From Yoonia sp. (GTDB lineage Bacteria; Pseudomonadota; Alphaproteobacteria; Rhodobacterales; Rhodobacteraceae), in assembly GCF_018402175.1 (NCBI RefSeq), contig NZ_JAGYJK010000012.1:1-62644 (forward strand): 62,644 nucleotides of DNA, given 5' to 3'. The position numbers were made by a program, and so were the translations under genes. Numbering within the stretch: position 1 is the stretch's first letter; every line of letters begins with the position of its first letter. Shown here in pieces: positions 19,697 to 29,486 of the stretch. Below the pieces are notes generated by a model that worked only from the letters and a program-made list of their open reading frames with translations, was not told the DNA's origin and did not search any database.

Positions 19697-20440
19697 TTGC
19701 CCTTCGACCTAGGCCCCGGCACGGCGGCGGCCCTTGCAATTGCTTTGCTTGGGGCGGCGTTTGTGCGGGGGTATTCGGGGTTCGGGTTTTCCGCCATCTT
19801 TATTGCCTTTGCCGCATTGCTGACCAACCCATTGCCGTTGATCCCCGTCGTTTTTGCCTGCGAGATCATGATGACCGCCTTTCAGGCGCGCGGCATTCGG
19901 GCGCATATCGACTGGCACCGCGCCGGGTGGCTGATCGTCGGGGCGGCTATCGCGCTGCCGTTTTCGGTATCGGTCATGCTGTCCGTGGGCGAGGATACCG
20001 CGCGCATCGCCATTTCCGGCGTGATCTTGGTGATGGCGCTCTTGCTGCTGTCGGGTTGGACCTTAAAGCGGCGGATCGGCGCGCTGGGGCATGGCAGCGT
20101 CGGAATCTTGTCGGGGATGTGCAACAGCGCAGCGATAGGCGGGCTGCCGGTTGCTGCGTTTTTGTCGGCGCAACCAGTGCAAGCGGCAGGGTTCCGCGCG
20201 ACGATGATCGTCTATCTGACCGCGCTGGACCTGATCACCCTGCCGCTGTTGTGGCTCGGCGGGTTGGTGACGTGGGACACCGTCATTGCCGCGCTTATGG
20301 CGTTCCCGATACTGGGCTTGGGCGTCTGGTTGGGCGGGCGGCGGTTTCTGGCAGCATCGCCCACGGCCTTCCGGCAATCGGCGGTTTTGCTCTTGCTGAT
20401 GTTGTCCGCGCTCGGCCTGATCCGAGCGATGGTCACATGA
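19697..20440 (+). CDS. TauE/SafE-family sulfite/anion exporter
   Basis: A 247-aa integral membrane protein with about eight hydrophobic segments; the N-terminal GAAFVRGYSGFGFSAIF is a TauE/SafE hallmark and is repeated in weaker form at about residue 130 (GILSGMCNSAAIGGLP), as expected for this two-repeat family. The start is a TTG two nt after the xsc stop, implying tight coupling. In taurine degraders such proteins are proposed to export sulfite or sulfate, or sulfoacetate; the cargo here is inferred from position between xsc and soeABC. Confidence 0.9.
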   Translation: MPFDLGPGTAAALAIALLGAAFVRGYSGFGFSAIFIAFAALLTNPLPLIPVVFACEIMMTAFQARGIRAHIDWHRAGWLIVGAAIALPFSVSVMLSVGEDTARIAISGVILVMALLLLSGWTLKRRIGALGHGSVGILSGMCNSAAIGGLPVAAFLSAQPVQAAGFRATMIVYLTALDLITLPLLWLGGLVTWDTVIAALMAFPILGLGVWLGGRRFLAASPTAFRQSAVLLLLMLSALGLIRAMVT

Positions 20441-20523
20441 AAGGCGCAGTGATGCAGGGCGATTTTCCGTGTCTGGCGCAGATCCGTGCAATTGGTTGCT
20501 GGGTGGCGGGGATGCGGGCATGA
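20437..20523 (+). CDS. Possible 28-codon bridging reading frame between tauE and ackA
   Basis: Starts in an ATGA overlap with the TauE stop and ends in an ATGA overlap with the ackA start. The product would be MKGAVMQGDFPCLAQIRAIG plus eight residues. No motif is recognised. It may serve only to carry ribosomes across the 79-bp gap to ackA, which has a weak ribosome site, or may be chance. Low confidence as a functional peptide. Confidence 0.3.
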   Translation: MKGAVMQGDFPCLAQIRAIGCWVAGMRA

Positions 20524-21572
20524 TTTTGGTCGTCAATGCGGGGTCATCCTCGGTCAAGGTGGCGCTGTTTGATGCCACGCTGACGCGCCGCGCCACAGGC
20601 GAGGTGACAGAGATCGGCGGCAAGGGCCTGCTGAAAACCGGCACTGACAGATCACCGATCCGCGCCACCGACCATGCCAGCGCCCTTGCTGCCTTGATAA
20701 TCGCGCTCGATACCGCAAGCCACGCTCTGACCGCCGCTGCGCACCGGATCGTGCATGGCGGCGTGCGGTTGACCGCCCCCGCACGGGTGACCCCCGACCT
20801 GATTGCCCAGATCGCCGCCTGCAATACGCTCGCGCCCTTGCACAACCCCCATAACCTTGCAGGCATCGCCGCCATCGCGGATGCCCTGCCCGATCTGCCG
20901 CAATGCGTCAGTTTCGATACCGCCTTTCATGCGACAAACCCCGTCATCGCCACGACCTATGCCCTGCCAGCACAGGAAACGGCCAAAGGCATTCGCCGCT
21001 ATGGTTTCCACGGGCTCAGCTATCAGGGGCTGGTGCAATCATTCGGCGCAGCGCTGCCTGATCGCCTGCTGGCGTTCCATCTTGGCAACGGCGCGTCGCT
21101 TTGTGCAATCAAGGCGGGGAAATCAGTCACCTCGTCCATGGGCTATTCCCCGCTGGACGGTCTGGTGATGGGCACCCGCACAGGCCAGATCGACGGCATG
21201 GCCGTGCTGCGGCTGGCGCGCGATCACGGGATCGACGGCGCCGGGGACATCCTGAACCGGCACAGCGGCCTGCGCGGCTTGGGCGGCACCAGCGATATGG
21301 CGCAATTGCTGCAAACCGACAGCGATGCGGCGCGTTTTGCGGTAGATCATTTCTGTTATTGGGCCGCGCGGCAGGCAGGATCTGCCATCGTGGCGATGGG
21401 CGGACTTGATGCCGTGGCCTTCACAGGCGGGATTGGTGAAAATGCAGGCGAAATCCGCAGCCGGATCATGGACCATCTGGCGTTTCTTGGTAAGGTGCCT
21501 GTGCATGTGATCGCCGCCGACGAGGAAAAGCAGATCGCCCGCGACGCGCTGACCCTGTTGGCGCAACACTAA
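20520..21572 (+). CDS. ackA: Acetate kinase
   Basis: Interconverts acetyl phosphate plus ADP and acetate plus ATP; here it would harvest the acetyl phosphate made by Xsc. The 350-aa protein has the first ASKHA signature VVNAGSSSVKVALFD, RRYGFHGLSYQGL, FHLGNGASLCAI, SMGYSPLDGLVMGTRTGQID and the C-terminal AFTGGIGENAGEIR. It is about 40-50 aa shorter than the common 400-aa form. Many taurine degraders carry pta at this place; none is visible here. It is preceded by tauE and followed 20 bp later by soeA. Confidence 0.93.
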   Translation: MILVVNAGSSSVKVALFDATLTRRATGEVTEIGGKGLLKTGTDRSPIRATDHASALAALIIALDTASHALTAAAHRIVHGGVRLTAPARVTPDLIAQIAACNTLAPLHNPHNLAGIAAIADALPDLPQCVSFDTAFHATNPVIATTYALPAQETAKGIRRYGFHGLSYQGLVQSFGAALPDRLLAFHLGNGASLCAIKAGKSVTSSMGYSPLDGLVMGTRTGQIDGMAVLRLARDHGIDGAGDILNRHSGLRGLGGTSDMAQLLQTDSDAARFAVDHFCYWAARQAGSAIVAMGGLDAVAFTGGIGENAGEIRSRIMDHLAFLGKVPVHVIAADEEKQIARDALTLLAQH

Positions 21573-21592
21573 GCCCGTGAAAGGAAAACACG

Positions 21593-24418
21593 ATGTCCCT
21601 TGACCAGCCCCAGCTTGACACATCGCCGCATGTGTCTGACGAGCTGCGCAAGACGACGTGTTACATGTGCGCCTGCCGCTGCGGGATCAACGTGCATATG
21701 AAGGACGGCAAGGTCGCCTATATCGAAGGCAACCGCGACCATCCGGTGAACAAAGGCGTGCTCTGTGCCAAAGGGTCTGCCGGTATCATGCAGCACAATG
21801 CGCCGTCCCGCCTGCGTGCGCCCCTGCGGCGGGTTGGCGAACGCGGGTCAGGCGAGTTCGAGGAAATCAGCTGGGAAGAAGCGCTGCAAACCGCGACCGA
21901 CTGGCTGGCCCCGATCCGCGCAAACCACCCCGAGAAACTGGCGTTCTTTACCGGCCGCGACCAGTCGCAATCCTTCACCAGCTTTTGGGCGCAAGGGTTC
22001 GGCACGCCCAATTACGCGGCCCATGGCGGGTTTTGTTCGGTGAATATGGCCGCCGCCGGTATCTATACGATGGGTGGGGCCTTCTGGGAATTCGGCCAGC
22101 CTGATTGGGACCATACGAAATTGTTCATGCTGTTCGGCGTGGCCGAAGATCACGACAGTAACCCGATCAAGATGGGCATTGGCAAGATCAAGGCCCGCGG
22201 CGCGCGGATCATCGGCGTGAACCCGATCCGCACCGGATATAATGCCGTGGCCGACGATTGGGTCGGCATCACGCCCGGCACCGACGGGTTGTTCATCCTT
22301 GCGCTGGTGCATTGCCTGATGAGCGCGGGCAAGGTTGATCTGGACTATCTGGCGCAGTTCACCAATGCCTCTGTCCTCGTGAACGAAGACCCCAAATCCG
22401 ACCAGTTCGGCCTGTTCCTGCGCGATGCGAGCGGTCAGCCACAGGTGATCGACCGGCGCACTGGCCAGCTTGCGCCATGGAACGGCCAGGGCGTGGAACC
22501 CGATCTGGCAGCGACCTACCGTGCGGCCGGCATCACGCATCGGCCCGTCTTCCACCAGATGGCCGACCGTTATCTGGACCCGGCCTATGCGCCCGAGGCT
22601 GTGGCCGAGCGTTGCGGTATCTCGGCCCAGCGTATCCGCGCATTGGCGGCGGATCTGGCACGGGTGGCGTTTGACGAACCGGTGATCCTCGACCGCGCAT
22701 GGACCGATTTTCGCGGCAAGAAACACGCCCAGATGGTCGGCCGCCCCGTCAGTTTCCACGCGATGCGGGGGATTTCGGCGCATTCCAACGGTTTCCAGAC
22801 CTGCCGTGCGCTGCATATGCTGCAGATCATCCTCGGTGCGGTCGAAACCCCCGGTGGCATGCGGTTCAAACCACCCTACCCCAAACCCGCCACAGCCCAT
22901 CCCAAACCGCATGGCAAGGTGACGGCGGGGGCGGCATTGGACGGCCCGCATCTGGGCTATGTGCAAGGCCCCGAAGACCTGCTTTTGCACGAGGACGGCA
23001 GCCCGATCCGCATCGACAAGGCCTTTTCATGGGACAACCCGATGTCGGCGCATGGGCTGATGCATATGGTGATCAGCAACGCCCATGCAGGCGATCCGTA
23101 CAAGATCGACACTTTGTTCATGTATATGGCGAACATGTCGTGGAATTCGTCGATGAACGTGGGCGGCGTCCACAAGATGCTGACCGACAAGGATGAAAGC
23201 GGCGATTACGTCATCCCGCGCATCATCTATTCCGATGCCTATAGTTCCGAAATGGTCGCCTATGCCGACCTGATCCTGCCCGACACCACCTATCTGGAAC
23301 GGCACGATTGCATCAGCCTGCTCGACCGCCCGATCTGCGAGGCGGACGGGGTCGCCGACGCGATCCGCTGGCCGGTTGTCGAACCTGACCGCGACGTGCG
23401 CGGGTTCCAGTCCGTGCTGTGCGATCTGGGCGCGCGGTTGGGCCTGCCGGGGTTCGTGAATGACGATGGCAGTGCGACATACAAAGACTACGCCGATTAC
23501 ATCACACATCACATCCGCCGCCCCGGCATCGGGCCGCTGGCCGGGTTCCGTGACCCCGATGGCAGCGGCGAAGGACGCGGCACCGCCAACCCCGACCAGC
23601 TGCAGAGCTATATCGACAATGGCGGTTTCTGGATCAGCCATGTCCCCGAAAACTGCGCCTATTACAAACCCTTCAGCGCGCAGTATCAGAACTGGGCGGT
23701 CAAGATGGGCTTTTACGACGTGGTCCAGCCCTATATCTTCCAGCTTTACGTCGAACCTTTGCGCAAATTCCAGGCCGCCGCCGAAGGGCGCGGCCACCGC
23801 CAGCCGCCCGAGCATCTGCGCGGCCAGATCAAGGCGACGATGGACCCGCTGCCGATCTGGTATCCGCCGTTCGAAGATGGGCATGTCGACCCGGCAGAAT
23901 ACCCGATCCACGCGCTGACCCAACGGCCCATGGCGATGTATCACAGCTGGGGCAGCCAGAATGCCTGGCTGCGGCAGATCCACGGCCACAACCCGCTTTA
24001 TGTGCCAACGAAAATCTGGCAGGCACATGGATTCAAGGACGGCGACTGGGCGCGCGTCAGCTCGGCGCATGGGTCGATCACCGTACCGGTCGCCCATCAG
24101 GCGGCGCTGAACGAAAACACTGTCTGGACATGGAACGCCATCGGCAAACGCAAGGGCGCCTGGGCGCTGGATGAAAAAGCACCCGAGGCGACCAAGGGCT
24201 TCCTGCTCAACCACCTGATCCACGAACTCTTGCCGCCGCGCGGCGACGGGCTGCGCTGGGCCAATTCCGATCCGGTCACAGGGCAGGCCGCGTGGTTCGA
24301 TCTGCGCGTGAAGATCGAAAAATCAGGTGTGCCGAACGAGGCCCAGCCCGTCCTGCCCGCCATCACATCCCCCGTCCCGCAAGGGCCCAAAGACATCGCA
24401 TGGACATCCCGCAAATGA
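21593..24418 (+). CDS. soeA: Sulfite dehydrogenase molybdopterin subunit (SoeA-like)
   Basis: A 941-aa bis-MGD molybdoenzyme of the DMSO reductase/PSR family. The N-terminal cluster motif CYMCACRCGINVH...GVLCAKG (residues about 22-62) binds a [4Fe-4S] centre. No Tat signal precedes it, so the enzyme faces the cytoplasm, as known for SoeABC and unlike PsrA/PhsA. With xsc upstream releasing sulfite, oxidation to sulfate is the natural reaction. Typical molybdopterin segments include GGFCSVNMAAAGIYTMGG, GVNPIRTGYNAVADDW and the C-terminal SWGSQNAWLRQIHG. Operon order soeA, small TM protein, soeB, soeC. Polysulfide or thiosulfate reductase is a less likely reading. Confidence 0.9.
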   Translation: MSLDQPQLDTSPHVSDELRKTTCYMCACRCGINVHMKDGKVAYIEGNRDHPVNKGVLCAKGSAGIMQHNAPSRLRAPLRRVGERGSGEFEEISWEEALQTATDWLAPIRANHPEKLAFFTGRDQSQSFTSFWAQGFGTPNYAAHGGFCSVNMAAAGIYTMGGAFWEFGQPDWDHTKLFMLFGVAEDHDSNPIKMGIGKIKARGARIIGVNPIRTGYNAVADDWVGITPGTDGLFILALVHCLMSAGKVDLDYLAQFTNASVLVNEDPKSDQFGLFLRDASGQPQVIDRRTGQLAPWNGQGVEPDLAATYRAAGITHRPVFHQMADRYLDPAYAPEAVAERCGISAQRIRALAADLARVAFDEPVILDRAWTDFRGKKHAQMVGRPVSFHAMRGISAHSNGFQTCRALHMLQIILGAVETPGGMRFKPPYPKPATAHPKPHGKVTAGAALDGPHLGYVQGPEDLLLHEDGSPIRIDKAFSWDNPMSAHGLMHMVISNAHAGDPYKIDTLFMYMANMSWNSSMNVGGVHKMLTDKDESGDYVIPRIIYSDAYSSEMVAYADLILPDTTYLERHDCISLLDRPICEADGVADAIRWPVVEPDRDVRGFQSVLCDLGARLGLPGFVNDDGSATYKDYADYITHHIRRPGIGPLAGFRDPDGSGEGRGTANPDQLQSYIDNGGFWISHVPENCAYYKPFSAQYQNWAVKMGFYDVVQPYIFQLYVEPLRKFQAAAEGRGHRQPPEHLRGQIKATMDPLPIWYPPFEDGHVDPAEYPIHALTQRPMAMYHSWGSQNAWLRQIHGHNPLYVPTKIWQAHGFKDGDWARVSSAHGSITVPVAHQAALNENTVWTWNAIGKRKGAWALDEKAPEATKGFLLNHLIHELLPPRGDGLRWANSDPVTGQAAWFDLRVKIEKSGVPNEAQPVLPAITSPVPQGPKDIAWTSRK

Positions 24419-24528
24419 CCAAAGGCCAAATCCTTTTGCTGATCGCCCTCTTCGTCGCCCTGACGCTGGGCAGCTTCATCTGGTACATCGCCACGTGGGA
24501 CGCCGCCGCGCGCGCCCCGATCGGATAA
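24415..24528 (+). CDS. 37-aa single-helix membrane protein in the soe operon
   Basis: Starts in an ATGA overlap with the soeA stop (ATG 24415-24417, TGA 24416-24418). The product is MTKGQILLLIALFVALTLGS followed by FIWYIATWDAAARAPIG: one strong transmembrane helix with a Lys just before it and a short polar tail. An in-frame ATG at 24400 would add five residues. The frame, the hydrophobicity and the coupling make a real gene likely. I do not know a name for it; a role as assembly or stabilising subunit of the membrane-bound sulfite dehydrogenase is inference. Confidence 0.72.
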   Translation: MTKGQILLLIALFVALTLGSFIWYIATWDAAARAPIG

Positions 24529-24542
24529 GCGCCATGACCCAT

Positions 24543-24565
24543 CATCTTCCGAGCCCAAATATCCC
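24543..24565 (-). repeat. 23-bp repeat, left copy
   Basis: catcttccgagcccaaatat plus ccc; exact reverse complement of 26299-26321. The two copies flank soeB-soeC in inverted orientation, in intergenic positions. It looks like a dispersed intergenic motif of this genome, not an insertion-sequence end. Confidence 0.6.
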
Positions 24566-24622
24566 CGCCGGAGGCCGCGTCTTTCGCCAGAAAGGCGCGA
24601 CCCCGCAGCATAGGCCCATGAC

Positions 24623-25384
24623 ATGACCCAACTGCCTGCCAGCACCGCCAAGAAACTGGGGCTCGTGATCGACCTTGATACCTGCGTCGGCTGCCATGCC
24701 TGCGTGATTTCCTGCAAAGGCTGGAATACCGAAAACTATGGCGCACCTTTGTCCGATCAGGACGCCTATGGTGCGGACCCGTCGGGCACCTTCCTCAACC
24801 GCGTGCATTCCTATGAAGTCCAGCCAGAGGATGGCACCGCCCAACTGATCCATTTCCCCAAATCCTGCCTGCATTGCGACGACGCGCCCTGTGTGACCGT
24901 CTGCCCGACGGGGGCCAGCTATAAACGGGCCGAAGATGGCATCGTGCTGGTCAACGAAAGCGCCTGCATCGGCTGCAGCCTCTGCGCCTGGGCCTGCCCT
25001 TATGGCGCGCGCGAATTGGATGCCAAGGCAGGCGTGATGAAGAAATGCACGCTTTGCGTGGACCGCATCTATAACGAAAACCTGCCCGAGGAAGACCGCG
25101 TGCCCGCCTGCGTGCGCACCTGTCCGTCTGGAGCGCGGCATTTCGGCGATCTGGGCGATCTGGACTCGGAAGTATCGCAACTAGTGGCATCCCGCGGCGG
25201 GTTCGACCTGATGCCCGAACAAGGCACCAAGCCCGTCAATAAATACCTGCCGCCACGCCCCAAGGACGTGATGCCCGAATATGACGTGCTGGCCCCGTTT
25301 CTGGAACCGGTCGCCACGGATGGCAAAGGCTTTGCCCATTGGCTGGACAAGGCACTGTCGGCCCTGCCCGGGGGGGCGAAATAA
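24623..25384 (+). CDS. soeB: Sulfite dehydrogenase iron-sulfur subunit (SoeB-like)
   Basis: A 253-aa electron-transfer subunit with four ferredoxin-type cysteine groups: CVGCHACVISCKGWNTE, CLHCDDAPCVTVCPTGASYK, CIGCSLCAWACPYGARE and CTLCVDRI...CVRTCPSGARHFGD, enough for four [4Fe-4S] clusters. It passes electrons from SoeA to the membrane anchor SoeC. No signal peptide, consistent with cytoplasmic location. Its stop overlaps the soeC start (TAATG). A 94-bp gap separates it from the small membrane protein. Confidence 0.93.
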   Translation: MTQLPASTAKKLGLVIDLDTCVGCHACVISCKGWNTENYGAPLSDQDAYGADPSGTFLNRVHSYEVQPEDGTAQLIHFPKSCLHCDDAPCVTVCPTGASYKRAEDGIVLVNESACIGCSLCAWACPYGARELDAKAGVMKKCTLCVDRIYNENLPEEDRVPACVRTCPSGARHFGDLGDLDSEVSQLVASRGGFDLMPEQGTKPVNKYLPPRPKDVMPEYDVLAPFLEPVATDGKGFAHWLDKALSALPGGAK

Positions 25385-26255
25385 TGCATCCTGCCAGTTC
25401 CGTCATCATCTTCACCACCTTTTCGGGCCTCGGGTTCGGGCTTTTGTTCTGGCTTGGCATCGGGGCGATCACGCCCACGGGGCTGATGGCGTTGATCTGG
25501 TTCGCCATCGCCTATCTGGCGGCGGTGGGTGGATTGCTCGCCTCGACCTTTCACCTTGGGCGGCCGGAACGTGCGATCAAGGCGTTCAGCCAGTGGCAGA
25601 CCAGCTGGTTGAGCCGCGAGGGTATTTGCGCGGTGGCAACCCTGCTGATCATGGCCGCCTATGGCGCGGGGCTGGTGTTTTTCGACACCGTGCTGCGGCC
25701 TTTGGGATGGCTCGGGGCGGCAGGCGCGCTGGCGACCGTGTTCACCACCGCGATGATCTATGCGCAGTTGAAAACCGTGCCGCGCTGGCGGCATTGGTCC
25801 ACGCCTGCACTGTTTCTGGCGCTGTCGGTTGGCGGCGGGGCGCTGCTGGGCGGCCAAGTGACCGAGGCGCTGGTTCTGCTGGGCCTTGCCGCGGCTTTGC
25901 AGGTCTATACCTGGGTCACGGGTGACACGCGGCTGGCGCGGTCGGGCACCGATATGGCCAGCGCCACGGGCCTCGGCCATATCGGTGCTGTCCGCGCCTT
26001 CGAGCCCCCCATACCGGCACCAATTACCTGATGCGCGAATTCATCCATGTGGTGGGCCGCAAACATGCACAGCGCCTGCGGGTTATCGCGGTGGGGCTGT
26101 CCTTCGTGCTGCCGATTATATTCCTGCTAGTGCCGTTCAGCCATATCTGGGGCGCGCTGGCACTGGTCAGCCATATCGCGGGCGTGCTGGTGCTGCGCTG
26201 GCTGTTCTTTGCACAGGCCGAACATGTTGTCGGGCTCTATTACGGCAAGCGCTGA
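25384..26255 (+). pseudogene. soeC: Sulfite dehydrogenase membrane anchor (SoeC-like), frameshifted
   Basis: DmsC/NrfD-type quinol-side anchor. Frame one (25384-26031) encodes 215 aa with several membrane helices and the motif STFHLGRPERAIKAFSQWQT; it then breaks after VRAFEPP at a run of six C (26005-26010) and stops. The next frame (to 26255) continues with TNYLMREFIHVVGRKHAQRL, further helices and HVVGLYYGKR, the expected end of this family. One added C gives a 290-aa intact protein. So either the gene is broken, the C-run varies in length, or a base was lost in sequencing. Purifying traits on both sides argue for a very recent or artefactual shift. Confidence 0.88.
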
Positions 26256-26292
26256 GGGGGCGCTGCCCCCGCCCCGGATCAAAGGTCCGGGG
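26256..26292. terminator. Double hairpin between convergent soeC and ilvA
   Basis: Immediately after the soeC stop: GGGGGC-GCT-GCCCCC (26256-26270), then CCCCGGA-TCAAAGG-TCCGGGG (26272-26292). Both are perfect stems. They lie between the 3' ends of two convergent genes, so could end transcription from either side. No long T-run is present. Confidence 0.65.
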
Positions 26293-26298
26293 CCCCCC

Positions 26299-26321
26299 GG
26301 GATATTTGGGCTCGGAAGATG
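26299..26321 (+). repeat. 23-bp repeat, right copy
   Basis: gggatatttgggctcggaag plus atg; exact reverse complement of 24543-24565. It directly follows the double hairpin and abuts the 3' end of ilvA. Confidence 0.6.
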
Positions 26322-26324
26322 CGG

Positions 26325-27536
<1,212 letters not shown>

Positions 27537-27566
27537 ATCTGGTCTCCTGCAGGCCGGACCCTTGGA

Positions 27567-28628
27567 TCACCCGTTGCGGATGCGGACCTCGGTTTGCGCA
27601 TCAAACAGGTAAAGACGGGATTTGTCGATGGTCACGCCGACGCGCGCGCCCTCGACCGAGCGATCATCGCCGCGTTCCTCGATCACGATGCGTTCGCCGG
27701 TGTCGCAGGTCAGATAGACAAAGGACACCCCGCCAAGGCTTTCGGTCAGATCGACGGTATGGGTGTCGCCTGCGGGATCGACGGCCAGATGTTCGGCGCG
27801 CATTCCCACAATGACGGCCCCGCTATAGGAGGCGGGGATCACACCTGCGAAATCGGCTTTCATGCCCGCCACGGTCACTGTGCCATCCTTGGCGGTGCCG
27901 CCCAGAAAATTCATTGCAGGCGATCCGATGAACCCCGCCACGAATTTATTGTCGGGATCGCGGTACAATTCCATCGGGGCGCCGACCTGTTCGATCCGGC
28001 CTGCACGCAGCACCACGATCTTGTCGGCCAGGGTCATCGCCTCGACCTGATCATGGGTGACATAGATCATCGTCGCCCCGATCTCGCGGTGCAGCCGCGC
28101 GATTTCGACACGCATTTCCACCCGCAATTCGGCGTCAAGGTTGGACAGGGGTTCGTCGAACAAGAACACCTCTGGCCCGCGCACGATGGCGCGCCCGATG
28201 GACACGCGCTGGCGCTGGCCGCCGGACAGGGCGGCGGGTTTGCGATCCAGATAGGGTTCGAGTTTCAGGATCCGCGTCGCCTCGGCCACCTTTTCGGCGA
28301 TGACCTTTTTGGGATGGCCGTTCATTTTCAGGCCAAAGCCCATATTTTCGCGCACGGTCATATGCGGATAAAGCGCATAGGTCTGGAACACCATCGCCAC
28401 ACCGCGCTGTGACGGGTCAAGCCGTGTCACATCGCGGTCGCCAATGGACATGCTGCCTTCGGTCGTTTCCTCGAGCCCGGCAACCATCCGCAGCAAGGTG
28501 GATTTGCCGCAGCCCGAAGGCCCGACGAAGACGCAGAATTCACCGTCACCGATGGCCAGGTCGATCCCGTGAATGACCTGCACATCGCCATATCGTTTGA
28601 CCACATTCTTCAGCGTGACACCGGACAT
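27567..28628 (-). CDS. Sugar ABC transporter ATP-binding protein (UgpC/MsmK type)
   Basis: A 353-aa ATPase of carbohydrate importers. Walker A GPSGCGKSTLLRMVAG, signature LSGGQRQRVSIGRAIVRGPE, Walker B VFLFDEPLSNLDAEL and the H-loop YVTHDQVEAMTLAD are all intact; residues about 240-353 form the OB/TOBE regulatory domain. It starts 3 bp after the IclR gene, so both share a transcript, while the cognate binding protein and two permeases are divergent. Likely energises uptake of galactosides together with those genes. Confidence 0.93.
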   Translation of the reverse strand: MSGVTLKNVVKRYGDVQVIHGIDLAIGDGEFCVFVGPSGCGKSTLLRMVAGLEETTEGSMSIGDRDVTRLDPSQRGVAMVFQTYALYPHMTVRENMGFGLKMNGHPKKVIAEKVAEATRILKLEPYLDRKPAALSGGQRQRVSIGRAIVRGPEVFLFDEPLSNLDAELRVEMRVEIARLHREIGATMIYVTHDQVEAMTLADKIVVLRAGRIEQVGAPMELYRDPDNKFVAGFIGSPAMNFLGGTAKDGTVTVAGMKADFAGVIPASYSGAVIVGMRAEHLAVDPAGDTHTVDLTESLGGVSFVYLTCDTGERIVIEERGDDRSVEGARVGVTIDKSRLYLFDAQTEVRIRNG

Positions 28629-28631
28629 CGC

Positions 28632-29426
28632 CTACCTCCCCGTTTGTTCTTTTGCGTCGTGGTCAGGAAAGCTCCAGCTTTGGGCGTCCCTTGCGATTTT
28701 GCTGGCCGTGTCCTGCAGGATCGGCACATAGGATTCGAGCCCCGCCAGATTGGTCCGGCTGGTCGTGCTAGTCACCGACAAAGCGCCCAGCACGCGCCCG
28801 CCATCCGACAGGATCGGCATGGCGATGCAGATGATGCCGGGTTCATGTTCCTCGCGGTCGAAACCATAGCCGTTGGACCTGATGTCGGACAGTTCGGTGC
28901 GCAGTGCGGCAGGCGTGGTCAGCGTGGCGGCGGTGAAGCGGTGGAAACTTTGCTGTTCGATCACAGCGTCGATGACCGCGGGGTCGCAAAAGGCCAGCAT
29001 CACCTTGCCCACGCCGGTGCAATAGGCAGGCCCGACCTTGCCCGCCTGGCTGAACATCTGCACCGGTTTGTTGGCGTTGCGCTTATCGATATACAGCACC
29101 TGCGCGTGATCAAGCTGCGCCAGATGCACGGTTTCGCCGACCGCCGCAGACAGCGCGTCGATATGCGGCCGCGCGATCGGCGCCAGCGTGGATTGTTCCC
29201 AGGCCGCATGGGCCAGCCGCACCAGACGCACGCCCGGCGAATAGGTCTGCCGGTCGGGATCATAGGCCAGCATCCGCTGGTTCGTCAGCGTTTGCAGGAA
29301 ACGATACAGCGTCGGTTTGGGAAAGGGCGATGCCGCCAGCATTTCGCTGAACCGCACTGGCCGGCCATAGGCGGCGACCTGGTCCAGCACATCAAGGGCC
29401 TTGCCGACCGTCCCGTCGCTTGTCAT
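28632..29426 (-). CDS. IclR-family transcriptional regulator of the galactoside locus
   Basis: A 264-aa regulator. The N-terminal winged HTH (GKALDVLDQVAAYGRPVRFS, then FPKPTLYRFLQTLT) spans residues about 5-70; the C-terminal effector domain (about 85-250) has the IclR-type stretches YCTGVGKVMLAF and ALSVTSTTSRTN. It is divergent from the binding-protein gene across 160 bp that contains a near-perfect palindrome, and co-transcribed with the transporter ATPase. It probably controls the whole galactose operon; inducer unknown. Confidence 0.92.
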   Translation of the reverse strand: MTSDGTVGKALDVLDQVAAYGRPVRFSEMLAASPFPKPTLYRFLQTLTNQRMLAYDPDRQTYSPGVRLVRLAHAAWEQSTLAPIARPHIDALSAAVGETVHLAQLDHAQVLYIDKRNANKPVQMFSQAGKVGPAYCTGVGKVMLAFCDPAVIDAVIEQQSFHRFTAATLTTPAALRTELSDIRSNGYGFDREEHEPGIICIAMPILSDGGRVLGALSVTSTTSRTNLAGLESYVPILQDTASKIARDAQSWSFPDHDAKEQTGR

Positions 29427-29486
29427 GAACTCTCCCCCGTCCCTGCCTGCCGTACTGCACAGATTATTGCAGACACGACATGGTTG

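Noticed and set aside
26029..26031. Possible selenocysteine TGA in soeC, given selD nearby
   Set aside because: Reading through the TGA stays in the wrong frame; homology resumes in another frame, so a one-base shift explains it.
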